This document shows positions 8,549 to 17,123 of a DNA stretch of 64,000 bases, piece by piece. Source of the DNA: M55B112 sp964539395 (GTDB taxonomy: Bacteria > Bacteroidota > Bacteroidia > Bacteroidales > GCA-2748055); assembly GCA_964539395.1 (NCBI GenBank), contig CAZIIU010000008.1, forward strand, positions 19,976 to 83,975, read 5' to 3'. Positions within the stretch are counted from its first letter, which is position 1; every line of letters begins with the position of its first letter. A program made the position numbers and the translations under genes. Under the pieces are notes generated by a model that had not been told where the DNA came from, did not search any database, and worked only from the letters and a program-made list of their open reading frames with translations.

Positions 8549-9841
8549 CTATATTTGTACTGCTCTCATCACCGGCTCCTCTCCGGACAGTATTTCGTTC
8601 AACATAACATCAACAAATCGGTTCCTGGCTGGCTCCTCAACATCAAATGAAACGGGTAGATAGTGCTCTCCATACCCTGAAGCAACCATTTCACCGTCAA
8701 CCTTTTCAATCAAAACCCGTTGACTCTTCCCCAGCATAGACCGCATATAGTCAAGCCGCATCTCCTCCGACATCTTTCGAATAACTTCACTCCTCTCTGC
8801 CATCACCATCCCCGGTACCTGCTCCTTCATCCGGTCGGCCCGTGTCCCTGATCGTCTGGAATACCGAAACGTATGTACATGCGAAAACTGTGCCCTGGCC
8901 AAAAAATCCACGGTCTGCAAAAAATCATCCTTGCTCTCCCCCGGAAAGCCAACAATTACGTCGGTAGAAAAATTAAAACCGGGGATCGCATCCCTGAACC
9001 GCTCGATCGTCTCCATAAAGTAGCGGGCAGTGTACATCCGCCGCATCTTTAACAATATTCTCTCCGAACCACTCTGCAGACAAAGATGCAAGTGGGGGGT
9101 AAGTTTCGGGTGACTGAACAGCTGGTGAAACCGGTCGGTGAACCCGTCGGGTTCGAGCGAAGATATCCTTACCCTGAAATCACCTGGCAGCTCCAGCACC
9201 TCTTCAATAACATCCTCAAATGTACTCCCATCATGGTCATACCGGCCAATGTTCACACCTGTAATCACCACCTCCTTAAAACCATTGTCAACAACCCGGC
9301 GGACATTCTCCAGCACCTTGTTCAACGGTCTGCTCACGGCCCTTCCTCTTACAGTTGGAATAATACAAAAAGTGCAAAAGTTATCGCATCCGTCCTGAAT
9401 TTTTATCGAGGTTCGGGTATGCAGACTTTTTTGCACAGTATCAAACCCAAACCGGTTCCCCGGTAACTTATCGGGAAGAATCAGCTCACCTTTAAAATGG
9501 CTGTCTACCAACTCCACAATATTGTTTTTATGGTCATTATCAACCACGTACGTAATCTGCTCCTGGCTTTCAAGATTTTGCTTGTAATGATCTGCCATGC
9601 AGCCGGTAACCACAACCAGGGCGCTACGGTTCCTGGCTGCTGCATTTCGAATGGTGTGCCGCGATTTATGGTCACTCTGATTGGTAACGGTACAGGTATT
9701 AACCACTGTTACATCGGCATATTCACCGAAATCAACCACCTGGTATCCGGCATTGTGAAAACCGGTTACCAGTGCATCGGTCTCAAACTGGTTCAACCGG
9801 CAACCCAACGTTTTGAATGAAACTTTCTTAAGGACCTTCAT
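8549..9841 (-). CDS. mtaB: tRNA t6A37 methylthiotransferase MtaB
   Basis: 430-residue radical SAM methylthiotransferase. The N-terminal UPF0004 domain has its three cysteines (TLGCRLNQFE, VVNTCTVT, VTGCMA). The radical SAM core reads DGCDNFCTFCIIP, followed by RGRAVSRP. A C-terminal TRAM-like region follows. The TLGCRLNQ start and overall order fit MtaB, which converts t6A to ms2t6A at position 37 of ANN-decoding tRNAs, rather than MiaB or RimO. It is the first gene of an apparent mtaB-lipA operon. tsaC, needed for the t6A substrate, is also in this window. Confidence 0.92.
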   Translation of the reverse strand: MKVLKKVSFKTLGCRLNQFETDALVTGFHNAGYQVVDFGEYADVTVVNTCTVTNQSDHKSRHTIRNAAARNRSALVVVTGCMADHYKQNLESQEQITYVVDNDHKNNIVELVDSHFKGELILPDKLPGNRFGFDTVQKSLHTRTSIKIQDGCDNFCTFCIIPTVRGRAVSRPLNKVLENVRRVVDNGFKEVVITGVNIGRYDHDGSTFEDVIEEVLELPGDFRVRISSLEPDGFTDRFHQLFSHPKLTPHLHLCLQSGSERILLKMRRMYTARYFMETIERFRDAIPGFNFSTDVIVGFPGESKDDFLQTVDFLARAQFSHVHTFRYSRRSGTRADRMKEQVPGMVMAERSEVIRKMSEEMRLDYMRSMLGKSQRVLIEKVDGEMVASGYGEHYLPVSFDVEEPARNRFVDVMLNEILSGEEPVMRAVQI

Positions 9842-10001
9842 TTTATAGGATTCCTTTCATAAACCTGATAAATTTCCCTGTATATCAATAGCAATTGATA
9901 CGGGTTATATCAACGATCATCTTGAGTATTCTGACAGTTAATTATCCTGCTGCTACTCTTACTCTCTCCCCCTGTTATTTGCTTACAACTAGTTCTCATA
10001 A

Positions 10002-10664
10002 TTAAAAATATACTTCCGTAAACAGCTGATCGTGCCTGTACCCCTGTGCCCTGAGTATATCCATTGCATCATAGATCATACTGCTGTTCCCGCAAAGATA
10101 CACTTTATCCGCCGTTTCCTCCAATCCGGTTAACAGGTAATCGGTGATGCGACCATTAAAATCCCCCTTGTTACCTCTCGATGTGCAGGTAAAGTAACGG
10201 TCCGCTTCATAATGATCCCTTTCATATGCTTCGTGGATATCTCTTATTCCGTGTATCAACCTGTAATCAGCCCCAGGGTAAGCGAGGACAAAGCTGTGAA
10301 ATGGTGCTATCCCTGTACCAGAAGCAATAAAGAGAAGTTTTTCTCCCTCCTGTGGTTTCGCATCGGTAAGAAAAAAGCCATAAGGCCCTTTAACGCTCAG
10401 CTCATCACCGGGTTTTACATTTTTTAACTGCTGGCTCACCAATCCGTCGTCCACCACTTTAATGAGCACCTCAAGAGAGGAGCTGTTGGGACTGCTGTAA
10501 ATGGAGTACTCCCTGTGCTGTCCCGATCCCTTTAATCCCAGGTTGATATGCTGACCAGGTTTGAAGACCATACCGCCCCCTGAAAACTGCAATATATAGG
10601 TAGATTCATTCAAATACTCAATACGCTCTGCAATATATTTATCCAATGTTGTTAATGTATTCAC
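10002..10664 (-). CDS. FAD-dependent ferredoxin--NADP+ reductase-like protein
   Basis: About 220 residues of the ferredoxin-NADP reductase fold. The FAD site reads REYSIYSSPN, the pyrophosphate loop GTGIAPFHSF, the NADP-binding strand CGNSSMIYDAMDIL, and it ends on aromatic residues (EVYF), as FNRs do. No [2Fe-2S] domain is fused. The frame is open back to an ATG at 10757, but the extra 31 residues look like translated intergenic DNA. The GTG at 10664 (VNTLTTLDKY) marks the start of the conserved fold and is preferred. It is flanked by mtaB and yifB on the same strand with gaps over 150 bp. The redox partner is unknown. Confidence 0.82.
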   Translation of the reverse strand: MNTLTTLDKYIAERIEYLNESTYILQFSGGGMVFKPGQHINLGLKGSGQHREYSIYSSPNSSSLEVLIKVVDDGLVSQQLKNVKPGDELSVKGPYGFFLTDAKPQEGEKLLFIASGTGIAPFHSFVLAYPGADYRLIHGIRDIHEAYERDHYEADRYFTCTSRGNKGDFNGRITDYLLTGLEETADKVYLCGNSSMIYDAMDILRAQGYRHDQLFTEVYF

Positions 10665-10832
10665 TCTAATTATGTTATTATATAAAAATGTGGTTACTAC
10701 CCCCTTCTGTCCCAGGCTACTCCCCCGGAGAGATGACGTAGAATGGTTTGCTTTCAATAACAGACATGCATATATAGAGTAATAAACGCTTACAGGGCAA
10801 ATTGTTCACTTATCTTGCACATTTCGGAAATG

Positions 10833-12371
10833 TCAGCCCGCCCACCCTTCACGGTCAAGACTCCTGTAATTCACAGCTTCTGCAACATGTGCAGGTTCTA
10901 TGTGCGCTTCCCCCTCCAGATCGGCGATGGTGCGGGAAACTTTTAGTATGCGGTCGTAGGCCCGAGCTGATAGGCCAAGCTTCTCTATGGCATTTTTCAG
11001 AATAACCTGGCTTCCAGAACCAAGGACACAAAACTTCCTAAGCATGGCAGGGGTCATCTGTGAATTGGCAAGCACCCCTTTGATGCCAGCGAATCTTTTC
11101 TCCTGAACCTGTGCCCCTTTGATCACCCTCATCCTGATCACCTCGCTGGTCTCTGCATCCCGTAATTCCGACAATTGTCTGAAGGGCACCGGAACCACCT
11201 CGATATGAATATCAATCCTGTCGAGCAGCGGTCCGGATACTTTGTTCAGATAACTCTTAACCATACCTGGATTACAGCTGCACTCTTTCTCGGGATGATT
11301 GTAAAAACCACACGGACACGGGTTCATTGAGGCGATCAGAACAAAATTCGCCGGATAATTCACCGAAAACTTTGCACGGCTCACCGTAATGAAACCATCC
11401 TCCATAGGCTGCCGCAACACCTCCAGGGTATTGCGTTGAAACTCCGGCAGTTCATCCATAAAGAGTACGCCATTATGAGAAAGTGAAACCTCCCCGGGCT
11501 GGGGCGAATTACCTCCACCGACCAGGGCGATATGAGAAATCGTATGATGGGGTGCCCTGAAAGGCCTTTGAGTGATCAGTCCGCTTTCCCCGTTCATCTT
11601 TCCAGCTACAGAGTGTATCTTCGTTGTCTCCAACGCCTCGTCAATGGTCATCGGAGTTATAATCGATGGCATCCGCTTCGCCAGCATTGTCTTTCCCGAG
11701 CCGGGTGGTCCGACCATAATCACATTATGCTTTCCGCATGCGGCAATCATCAGCGCCCGCTTCACCGCCTCCTGTCCCTTCACATCTGAAAAATTCAGGT
11801 CATAATGCTCCATGTTTTTCAGAAATTCCTCACGGATATTGATGCGTGTTGGTTCGATATTCAACGTCCCGGCCAAAAAACTGAAAGCCTCCTTCAGCGC
11901 CTTCACACCAATAACCTCTAGCCCCTCAACCACCGCCGCCTCCTTCGCATTTCCTGCTGGCACAATAATTCCCCTGAACCCCTCCTTCTTGGCCCGCAGC
12001 GCCATGGGCAGTACCCCGCGCACATTCTGCACCGACCCATCGAGCGACAGTTCACCCATGATCATATACCTTGAAAACCCGTCATCCCGTAACTGCTTCG
12101 ATGCCGATAGAATGGCCAGGGCCAACGGAAGATCATAGGCTGCACCCTCCTTGCGGATATCGGCCGGGGCCATATTCACCACCACCCGGGTTCTGGGCCA
12201 GTCGAGCCCGTTGTTCAAAATGGCCGACTCGATGCGCTTCTGACTCTCCCTCACTGCACTGTCGGCCAATCCTACAATAAAAAACCGTATCCCATGAGTG
12301 ATGTTCACCTCAATCGTAATCATGGTCGCACTGATCCCTTGAACCGAACTCCCATAAGCTTTAATGAGCAT
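10833..12371 (-). CDS. YifB/ComM family Mg-chelatase-like AAA+ ATPase
   Basis: 512 residues. The N-terminal ChlI-like domain (YGSSVQGI..., VNMAPADIRKEG) is followed by an AAA+ module with Walker A GPPGSGKTML, Walker B VLFMDELPEF and a C-terminal Mg_chelatase_C domain. The ComM group includes helicases that drive branch migration during natural transformation. The Cys-rich insertion NPCPCGFYNHPEKECSC is typical of the family. An ATG at 12371 (MLIKAYGSS) fits the family start; the open frame to 12488 is not conserved-looking. No competence genes are nearby, so a role in transformation here is inferred from the family only. Confidence 0.9.
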   Translation of the reverse strand: MLIKAYGSSVQGISATMITIEVNITHGIRFFIVGLADSAVRESQKRIESAILNNGLDWPRTRVVVNMAPADIRKEGAAYDLPLALAILSASKQLRDDGFSRYMIMGELSLDGSVQNVRGVLPMALRAKKEGFRGIIVPAGNAKEAAVVEGLEVIGVKALKEAFSFLAGTLNIEPTRINIREEFLKNMEHYDLNFSDVKGQEAVKRALMIAACGKHNVIMVGPPGSGKTMLAKRMPSIITPMTIDEALETTKIHSVAGKMNGESGLITQRPFRAPHHTISHIALVGGGNSPQPGEVSLSHNGVLFMDELPEFQRNTLEVLRQPMEDGFITVSRAKFSVNYPANFVLIASMNPCPCGFYNHPEKECSCNPGMVKSYLNKVSGPLLDRIDIHIEVVPVPFRQLSELRDAETSEVIRMRVIKGAQVQEKRFAGIKGVLANSQMTPAMLRKFCVLGSGSQVILKNAIEKLGLSARAYDRILKVSRTIADLEGEAHIEPAHVAEAVNYRSLDREGWAG

Positions 12372-12533
12372 ATTATGTGCCTGTTGTTTGAAATTGACTA
12401 AGGTGGCTTTTAGGTAGATATTCCTGCGATTTCGGACACCCGAGCCCATAGAAAGAAGCAAAGTACAGAATACTCCTTCTCGAACCACCTTCTCCTGTTA
12501 ATGTGATGAGAAGGGAAACGATCGTTCATAAAC

Positions 12534-12576
12534 AAAAAAATCTTCATAACCTTTGAACAGGTATGCAGATTTTTTT
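12534..12576. terminator. Long A/T-flanked hairpin, bidirectional terminator candidate
   Basis: Outer arms AAAAAAATCT (12534-12543) and AGATTTTTTT (12567-12576) pair perfectly. The stem continues inward as CATA(a)CCT with AGGTATG, separated by a short mismatch and a bulge. The A-run and T-run give a U-tract on either strand. Confidence 0.55.
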
Positions 12577-12738
12577 ATTCCATCAAAACGATCTGTTTCA
12601 ATGAAAACACGCTTTCAGAAATATCAGAATTATATTCAGGTGTATTAAGTATGGTATCCTGAAAGCCATTTAAGCAGGTGTGGTTTTTCAGATTCAGAAT
12701 GCTGTTCTAAGGGAGTGCATCAGGAATGAATCCAACGT

Positions 12739-12779
12739 AAAAAAAATGTTGTTCAGTTCGAAATTAAGGAGAACAACAT
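12739..12779 (-). terminator. Intrinsic terminator of the tyrosine-rich lipoprotein gene
   Basis: On the minus strand a 9-bp stem ATGTTGTTC/GAACAACAT (arms 12746-12754 and 12771-12779) with a 16-base loop is followed by a run of about eight T. It lies 8 bp after the lipoprotein stop codon. Confidence 0.75.
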
Positions 12780-12786
12780 CACTCTC

Positions 12787-13482
12787 CTACTTCCTGAATA
12801 CCATCACCTTTTCCTCAACATGCAACTGCCACTCACCATCCTGTATTTGCCATGAACTCTCTTCAATATGCAGGGCTTCGCCTATAATCAGCCGGCCAGA
12901 GCGGGAATATTGAGTATCACTGTTTCTTGCAGGTATATCTTCCGTAAGCGTAGTAATTTCCTTACCTGCCATCATCCTGGCGGAAAGGTCATCGTCATGA
13001 GGCGGCAAACCTCCAACGACTCCAAGCCCCTTTCGGGCATGTACATTAAGGAAAAGTTCTATATAGGTATCCGTTCCGTCCAGACCGTCATGGAAAATGC
13101 CTCCTGGTGTACCCGGATTCTGAATAAGCTCGTAGGACCCGGTATATTTATACCAGTAAGGCGAATCCTCAGACTCATAGTAGTAGTCATACTTCCCAGG
13201 ATAACTCTCGTAATAATGTCCTGCGACAATTTCTTCCGAATCAACAAAATCCGAATTGGTGATGTCAAAGTATGAGTTCCCCTTTCCAGACACCCCCTTA
13301 CTAACTCCATATTTTGGAATATCCGGGTTGTTATCTTCATAATAATACACACCGTAATCTTCACTGAAGTACTCCCATTCAATGGAAATAAAGCAATGTC
13401 CCGGATCGCCGTCAACCCCGCAGGAAGCTGAGAAAACAGCAACAACGGCAACCATACATACCAATTTAAAATATTTCATCAC
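12787..13482 (-). CDS. Orphan tyrosine-rich lipoprotein
   Basis: 231 residues. It begins with a lipoprotein signal peptide (MMKYFKLV..., lipobox FSASC near residue 20), so it should be anchored in the envelope. The mature part is acidic and rich in Tyr, Asp and Glu, with runs such as YGVYYYEDN and YDYYYESEDSPYWYKY, then a beta-rich C-terminal half ending in VEEKVMVFRK. No family was recognised. It is monocistronic with its own terminator; the next gene upstream, gmhA, is 86 bp away on the same strand. The second Met is an equally good start. A surface-exposed beta protein is possible but unproven. Confidence 0.72.
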   Translation of the reverse strand: MMKYFKLVCMVAVVAVFSASCGVDGDPGHCFISIEWEYFSEDYGVYYYEDNNPDIPKYGVSKGVSGKGNSYFDITNSDFVDSEEIVAGHYYESYPGKYDYYYESEDSPYWYKYTGSYELIQNPGTPGGIFHDGLDGTDTYIELFLNVHARKGLGVVGGLPPHDDDLSARMMAGKEITTLTEDIPARNSDTQYSRSGRLIIGEALHIEESSWQIQDGEWQLHVEEKVMVFRK

Positions 13483-13568
13483 TTATCCTTATAAAGCCAA
13501 CCTTCCTCACCAATCTGATCAGTTCAGATTTTCTGTATAAAAAATACGCTACAATTTTTGGGCCATTT

Positions 13569-14144
13569 TTAAGAAAGCACCTTCCGTTCGATCAGATCAA
13601 TCAGAATATGAATCACCTTTATATGCACCTCCTGTATCCGGTCACTGTATTTTCCCCCATCAACACGTATCTCAACGTCCGATAGCGTCGATAAAAGTCC
13701 TCCGGATTTTCCCGTAAGGGCAATAACCTTCATACCTTTCATCCTGGCACTCTCTGCAGCCCTGATCACATTGAGAGAATTCCCGCTGGTACTGATGGCC
13801 AGCAATACATCTTTGCCAGTTCCCATACCTTCGATAAAACGTGAAAAGATATGCTCGTAGCCATAATCGTTACCTGCACATGTAAGATGAGCAGGATCCG
13901 ATATACTCATAGCAGGTAGCGATGGCCGCTCATGCCGGAACCTGCCAGTGAGCTCCTGCGCAAAGTGCATGGCATCGCACATGGAGCCTCCATTACCGCA
14001 TGAAATAATTCTTCCCCCGCTATTGAGAGATTCCGACAGTATCACTGCTGCGTTCTCAATAGCAGAAATTGAGGCTGGATTCCTGATGAACTTAACAAGG
14101 ACTGCCTCCGCATCCCTGAGGTTTTGCAAAATGATATCCTGCAT
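13569..14144 (-). CDS. gmhA: Sedoheptulose-7-phosphate isomerase (GmhA family SIS protein)
   Basis: About 191 residues with a single SIS domain. The sugar-phosphate loops CGNGGSMCDAMHFAQELTGRF and AISTSGNSLNVIRA and the C-terminal EVHIKVIHILIDLIE match GmhA, which isomerises sedoheptulose-7-phosphate to D-glycero-D-manno-heptose-7-phosphate for heptose synthesis. DiaA-like proteins share the fold but lack several of these residues. The frame reaches an ATG at 14165, but a TACTTTTG promoter box at 14163-14170 overlaps it. The ATG at 14144 (MQDIILQNL) is therefore preferred. It is divergent from the mutL operon. Confidence 0.85.
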   Translation of the reverse strand: MQDIILQNLRDAEAVLVKFIRNPASISAIENAAVILSESLNSGGRIISCGNGGSMCDAMHFAQELTGRFRHERPSLPAMSISDPAHLTCAGNDYGYEHIFSRFIEGMGTGKDVLLAISTSGNSLNVIRAAESARMKGMKVIALTGKSGGLLSTLSDVEIRVDGGKYSDRIQEVHIKVIHILIDLIERKVLS

Positions 14145-14162
14145 TGACTGACAATTTTGTTT

Positions 14163-14170
14163 CAAAAGTA
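14163..14170 (-). promoter_or_regulatory. -7 box of gmhA
   Basis: The minus strand reads TACTTTTG, matching TAnnTTTG. It overlaps the upstream in-frame ATG at 14165, and so argues that translation begins at 14144, about 13 bases after the predicted transcription start. A matching -33 TTG is not evident. Confidence 0.5.
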
Positions 14171-14187
14171 CACATTCCTGCAGATTC

Positions 14188-14216
14188 TTGCTATTAAAAA
14201 AAAATTGGTACCTTTG
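14188..14216 (+). promoter_or_regulatory. Promoter of the small membrane protein-mutL operon
   Basis: TTG at 14188-14190, an 18-bp spacer and TACCTTTG at 14209-14216 fit the Bacteroidota consensus closely. The predicted transcript starts near 14222 and places the start codon at 14235 a short distance downstream. The box rules out the earlier in-frame ATG at 14157. Confidence 0.75.
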
Positions 14217-14234
14217 CGGGGAAAAACTGTAGCA

Positions 14235-14519
14235 ATGGGAATACCACGTTTTTTTAAATTGAAGGAACCCAATCGGTTTAATTATAAGCCCTTATACTGG
14301 GATCCTGAAAAAGAGGCACGGGAAGAAAGGGTAAGAAGAATCAAGGCCGAACTTGGACAGGAAATCTCTTTCAGCAAGCAATCTTCTGCCATTACCAGAG
14401 GATCATTCAGGCAATACAGCTCAGGAAAGCACCGGAAAGCGGGTCGTGAATCAAATCTCCGCCTTGTGATCATTGCTGCAGCGTTATTATTACTCGCCTA
14501 TTTATTGTTCTACAGGTAA
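14235..14519 (+). CDS. Small membrane protein upstream of mutL
   Basis: 94 residues. The basic N-terminal part (MGIPRFFKLKEPNRFNYKPLYWDP...) has several Arg/Lys residues. It ends in a single C-terminal membrane helix (LVIIAAALLLLAYLLFY), so the bulk probably faces the cytoplasm. The start is set by the promoter at 14188-14216; the longer reading frame to 14157 would begin upstream of it. Its stop codon is directly followed by the mutL ATG, which implies translational coupling. Similar small proteins are known next to mutL in Bacteroidota, but no function was recognised. Confidence 0.78.
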   Translation: MGIPRFFKLKEPNRFNYKPLYWDPEKEAREERVRRIKAELGQEISFSKQSSAITRGSFRQYSSGKHRKAGRESNLRLVIIAAALLLLAYLLFYR

Positions 14520-16331
14520 ATGTCAGACATTATCCAATTATTGCCCGACTCCGTGGCCAACCAGATTGCTGCAGGTGAAGTTATTCAAAGACCCGCATCC
14601 ATAGTAAAAGAGCTGGTAGAAAACAGCATAGATTCTGGTGCAGGATCAATAACTGTCAGGGTAAAGGATGCGGGAAAGACCTATGTCCAGGTAATCGACA
14701 ATGGCAGGGGTATGTCGGAAAATGATGCTCAACTCTGCTTTGAGAGGCACGCTACATCCAAAATTTCAGAGGCAAATGACCTGTTTTCCATCCGCACCAT
14801 GGGATTTCGTGGCGAAGCACTGGCATCCATCGCCGCAATTGCAGAGGTGTCTCTGAAAACCCGGACCAGTTCAGATGAACTGGGTACCCATCTGCAAATC
14901 ACCGCTTCAAAGATCAAATCCAGAGAGAATGTCAGTATTCCTGCCGGAACCAATATCACAGTGAGGAATCTCTTCTTCAATGTTCCGGCAAGGAGAAAGT
15001 TCCTCAAAACAGATCAGACTGAGCTGAGGCATATAATTACTGAGTTTTATCACACTTCACTGGCTTATCCTGATATAGAATTCCAGTTAATCCATAATAA
15101 TACCCAGATTTTTAATCTCCCTTCAGGAAATCTGAAATCCAGGATATCATCTGTTTTCGGTAAACAGATATTGCCTAACCTAATTCAGATCGGGACAGAA
15201 ACCAGTATTGTCAGAGTATACGGGTTTATCGGCAAGCCTGAACTGGCAAAAAAGACATTCGGAGAACAGTTTATGTTTGTAAATCAACGCTTTATCAAAC
15301 ATCCCTATTTTCATAAAGCAATAATGAAAGCGTATGAGGATATTCTGCCTTCGGAGCATTTCCCTAGCTATTTCATCTTTTTTGATACAGATCCATCCAC
15401 CATTGATATTAATATTCATCCTACCAAAACTGAGGTGAAGTTCGAGGATGAAAAATTAATCTGGAAGATCCTGTTGGCAGCAACACGAGAGGCAATAGGC
15501 AGGCACAACCTCTCACCAACCTTAGACTTCAGTAGAGATGGTGTGATTGATATACCAGTGTTGCAAAAGAACCAGGATATTTCCTACCCCCAGGAAAACA
15601 TCGACAGAAATTTCAACCCATTTGAAAAAGAGGACCGCAACAGATTCGGAGGGAACATCGGACACAGAACGGCTCAACAAGACTGGCACAAACTATATGA
15701 CACACAAAACAACCAGGACCTTACACCAAGGCTTAACTTAAACAAGGAAGAAAAAGAGAGTTTCAGTCAGGAACAACGATACCTTCAGCTTAAAGGAAAG
15801 TATATTCTTACCCCTGTGAAATCGGGCCTGATGGTAATTGACCAGAAACGGGCACATGAGAGAATCCTGTATGAACAAAACCTGGAAACGCTTCGGAAAG
15901 ATTCTGTAAATTCACAAAATACTCTTTTCCCTGAAACAATAGAACTCAATAACAATGACTACAGGCTTTGCCTGGATCTGACAGCTGAGATAGGAAAACT
16001 GGGGTTTGAAATTCGTGATTTTGGACAAAATTGTATCATTGTACACTCGGTTCCTGCCAATACAGTCATACATGACATCAAGGCAGTAATTGAAACGCTG
16101 TTGGAACAATATAAGAATTTTGAGTCTGAACTTAAACTCGACCAACACGAAAAAATAGCCCGGTCAACATCTGTTGCCGCAGCTATTCCATATGGCAGAC
16201 AGCTTGACAGAAAAGAGATGCAGCAACTGGTCGACCAACTTTTCGCATGTAGCAACCCAAACACAACACCAGGAGGTAAATCCATCATTAATATCATCAA
16301 ACTTGATGATTTCGAGAAACATCTTGCATGA
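14520..16331 (+). CDS. mutL: DNA mismatch repair protein MutL
   Basis: 603 residues. The N-terminal GHKL ATPase has ELVENSIDSGA, DNGRGM and GFRGEALASI, followed by the transducer domain (HPTKTEVKFEDE near residue 300), a poorly conserved linker and the C-terminal dimerisation domain. MutL couples mismatch recognition to strand incision. The place of the endonuclease motif DQHAxxExxxxE reads DQKRAHERILYE: the acidic residues remain but His and Ala are replaced. The zinc-site motif CPHGRP is replaced by TPGGKS. Endonuclease activity is therefore uncertain. It begins immediately after the small membrane protein gene. Confidence 0.95.
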   Translation: MSDIIQLLPDSVANQIAAGEVIQRPASIVKELVENSIDSGAGSITVRVKDAGKTYVQVIDNGRGMSENDAQLCFERHATSKISEANDLFSIRTMGFRGEALASIAAIAEVSLKTRTSSDELGTHLQITASKIKSRENVSIPAGTNITVRNLFFNVPARRKFLKTDQTELRHIITEFYHTSLAYPDIEFQLIHNNTQIFNLPSGNLKSRISSVFGKQILPNLIQIGTETSIVRVYGFIGKPELAKKTFGEQFMFVNQRFIKHPYFHKAIMKAYEDILPSEHFPSYFIFFDTDPSTIDINIHPTKTEVKFEDEKLIWKILLAATREAIGRHNLSPTLDFSRDGVIDIPVLQKNQDISYPQENIDRNFNPFEKEDRNRFGGNIGHRTAQQDWHKLYDTQNNQDLTPRLNLNKEEKESFSQEQRYLQLKGKYILTPVKSGLMVIDQKRAHERILYEQNLETLRKDSVNSQNTLFPETIELNNNDYRLCLDLTAEIGKLGFEIRDFGQNCIIVHSVPANTVIHDIKAVIETLLEQYKNFESELKLDQHEKIARSTSVAAAIPYGRQLDRKEMQQLVDQLFACSNPNTTPGGKSIINIIKLDDFEKHLA

Positions 16332-16370
16332 TTTTTGTTCTATTAGAAAGCAATACTATAATTTTAACAG

Positions 16371-17108
16371 ATGAATGTACTGAATTTTGGAAGAGGCAAT
16401 AATACACCTCCCGTGGTTAAAAATCTGATTGTTATAAACATAGTGATGTTTGTAGCACTATTTATAACCAGCCAGTTGTTCCGGGCCGACCTGAACAGGA
16501 TACTTGGAATGTATTATTTACAGTCACCTATGTTTCGCCCATGGCAAATTGTTACACATATGTTTATGCACGGCGGACTGATGCATATTTTTTTCAATAT
16601 GTGGGCACTCTGGATCTTTGGAAAAACCCTGGAAAGTGTATGGGGAGGAAAACGTTTTCTTATTTACTACCTGGCAACCGGTCTCGGGGCGGCATTCTTT
16701 CATCAACTGGTAATGTATATTGATCTTGCGCCGCAAATTGCGGATTTTAAGGCGGCTTATAGTGTCGATACGATCACGATGGAACGAATGAACCGATCAT
16801 TCGCTGAAGGAAGTCAGTATCATGGGCTCATCAGAAGTTTAATCACACCAACTGTAGGTGCTTCAGGTGCAGTTTTTGGCATTTTGCTGGCATTTGGGAT
16901 GCTTTTTCCAAATACACAGCTATTTATTATACCTTTTCCATTTCCAATCAAAGCTAAATGGCTGGTAATAGGCTATGGAGCCCTTTCTCTTTATCTGGGA
17001 GTTACACAGCCCGGTAGCAACATAGCACATTTTGCACATCTGGGGGGTATGATCTTTGGGTTTATCCTGATTAAATACTGGAATAAAAACAGTAGCAGCT
17101 TTTATTAA
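16371..17108 (+). CDS. Rhomboid family intramembrane serine protease
   Basis: 245 residues with about six membrane helices. It contains the rhomboid marks HMFMHGGLMHIFFNMWAL (loop and helix 2), the catalytic serine motif GASGAVFG near residue 165, and the catalytic histidine in AHFAHLGGMIFG. It should cleave transmembrane substrates within the inner membrane. A loop of about 35 polar residues between helix 3 and the catalytic helix is longer than in minimal rhomboids. It follows mutL by 39 bp and precedes a second rhomboid by 15 bp, so all may be cotranscribed. Substrates are unknown. Confidence 0.9.
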   Translation: MNVLNFGRGNNTPPVVKNLIVINIVMFVALFITSQLFRADLNRILGMYYLQSPMFRPWQIVTHMFMHGGLMHIFFNMWALWIFGKTLESVWGGKRFLIYYLATGLGAAFFHQLVMYIDLAPQIADFKAAYSVDTITMERMNRSFAEGSQYHGLIRSLITPTVGASGAVFGILLAFGMLFPNTQLFIIPFPFPIKAKWLVIGYGALSLYLGVTQPGSNIAHFAHLGGMIFGFILIKYWNKNSSSFY

Positions 17109-17123
17109 CATGAACTGTTCGGT

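Larger units (their letters stand above)
12372..12786. other. Gene-free stretch with two hairpins
   Basis: 415 bp between yifB and the upstream lipoprotein gene. It holds a large inverted repeat at 12534-12576 and a terminator at 12739-12779, both listed separately. No credible ORF or RNA gene was recognised in the remainder. Confidence 0.6.

Noticed and set aside
8046..8663. Long plus-strand reading frame opposite lipA and mtaB
   Set aside because: Antisense shadow of two well-supported genes, with no domain.
9880..9920. Imperfect hairpin upstream of mtaB (CCCTGTATATCAAT / ATTGATACGGG)
   Set aside because: The pairing needs two bulges and lacks a T-run, so a terminator or riboswitch cannot be supported.
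10665..10757. N-terminal extension of the flavin reductase
   Set aside because: Low-complexity, non-homologous residues; the conserved fold starts right after the GTG at 10664.
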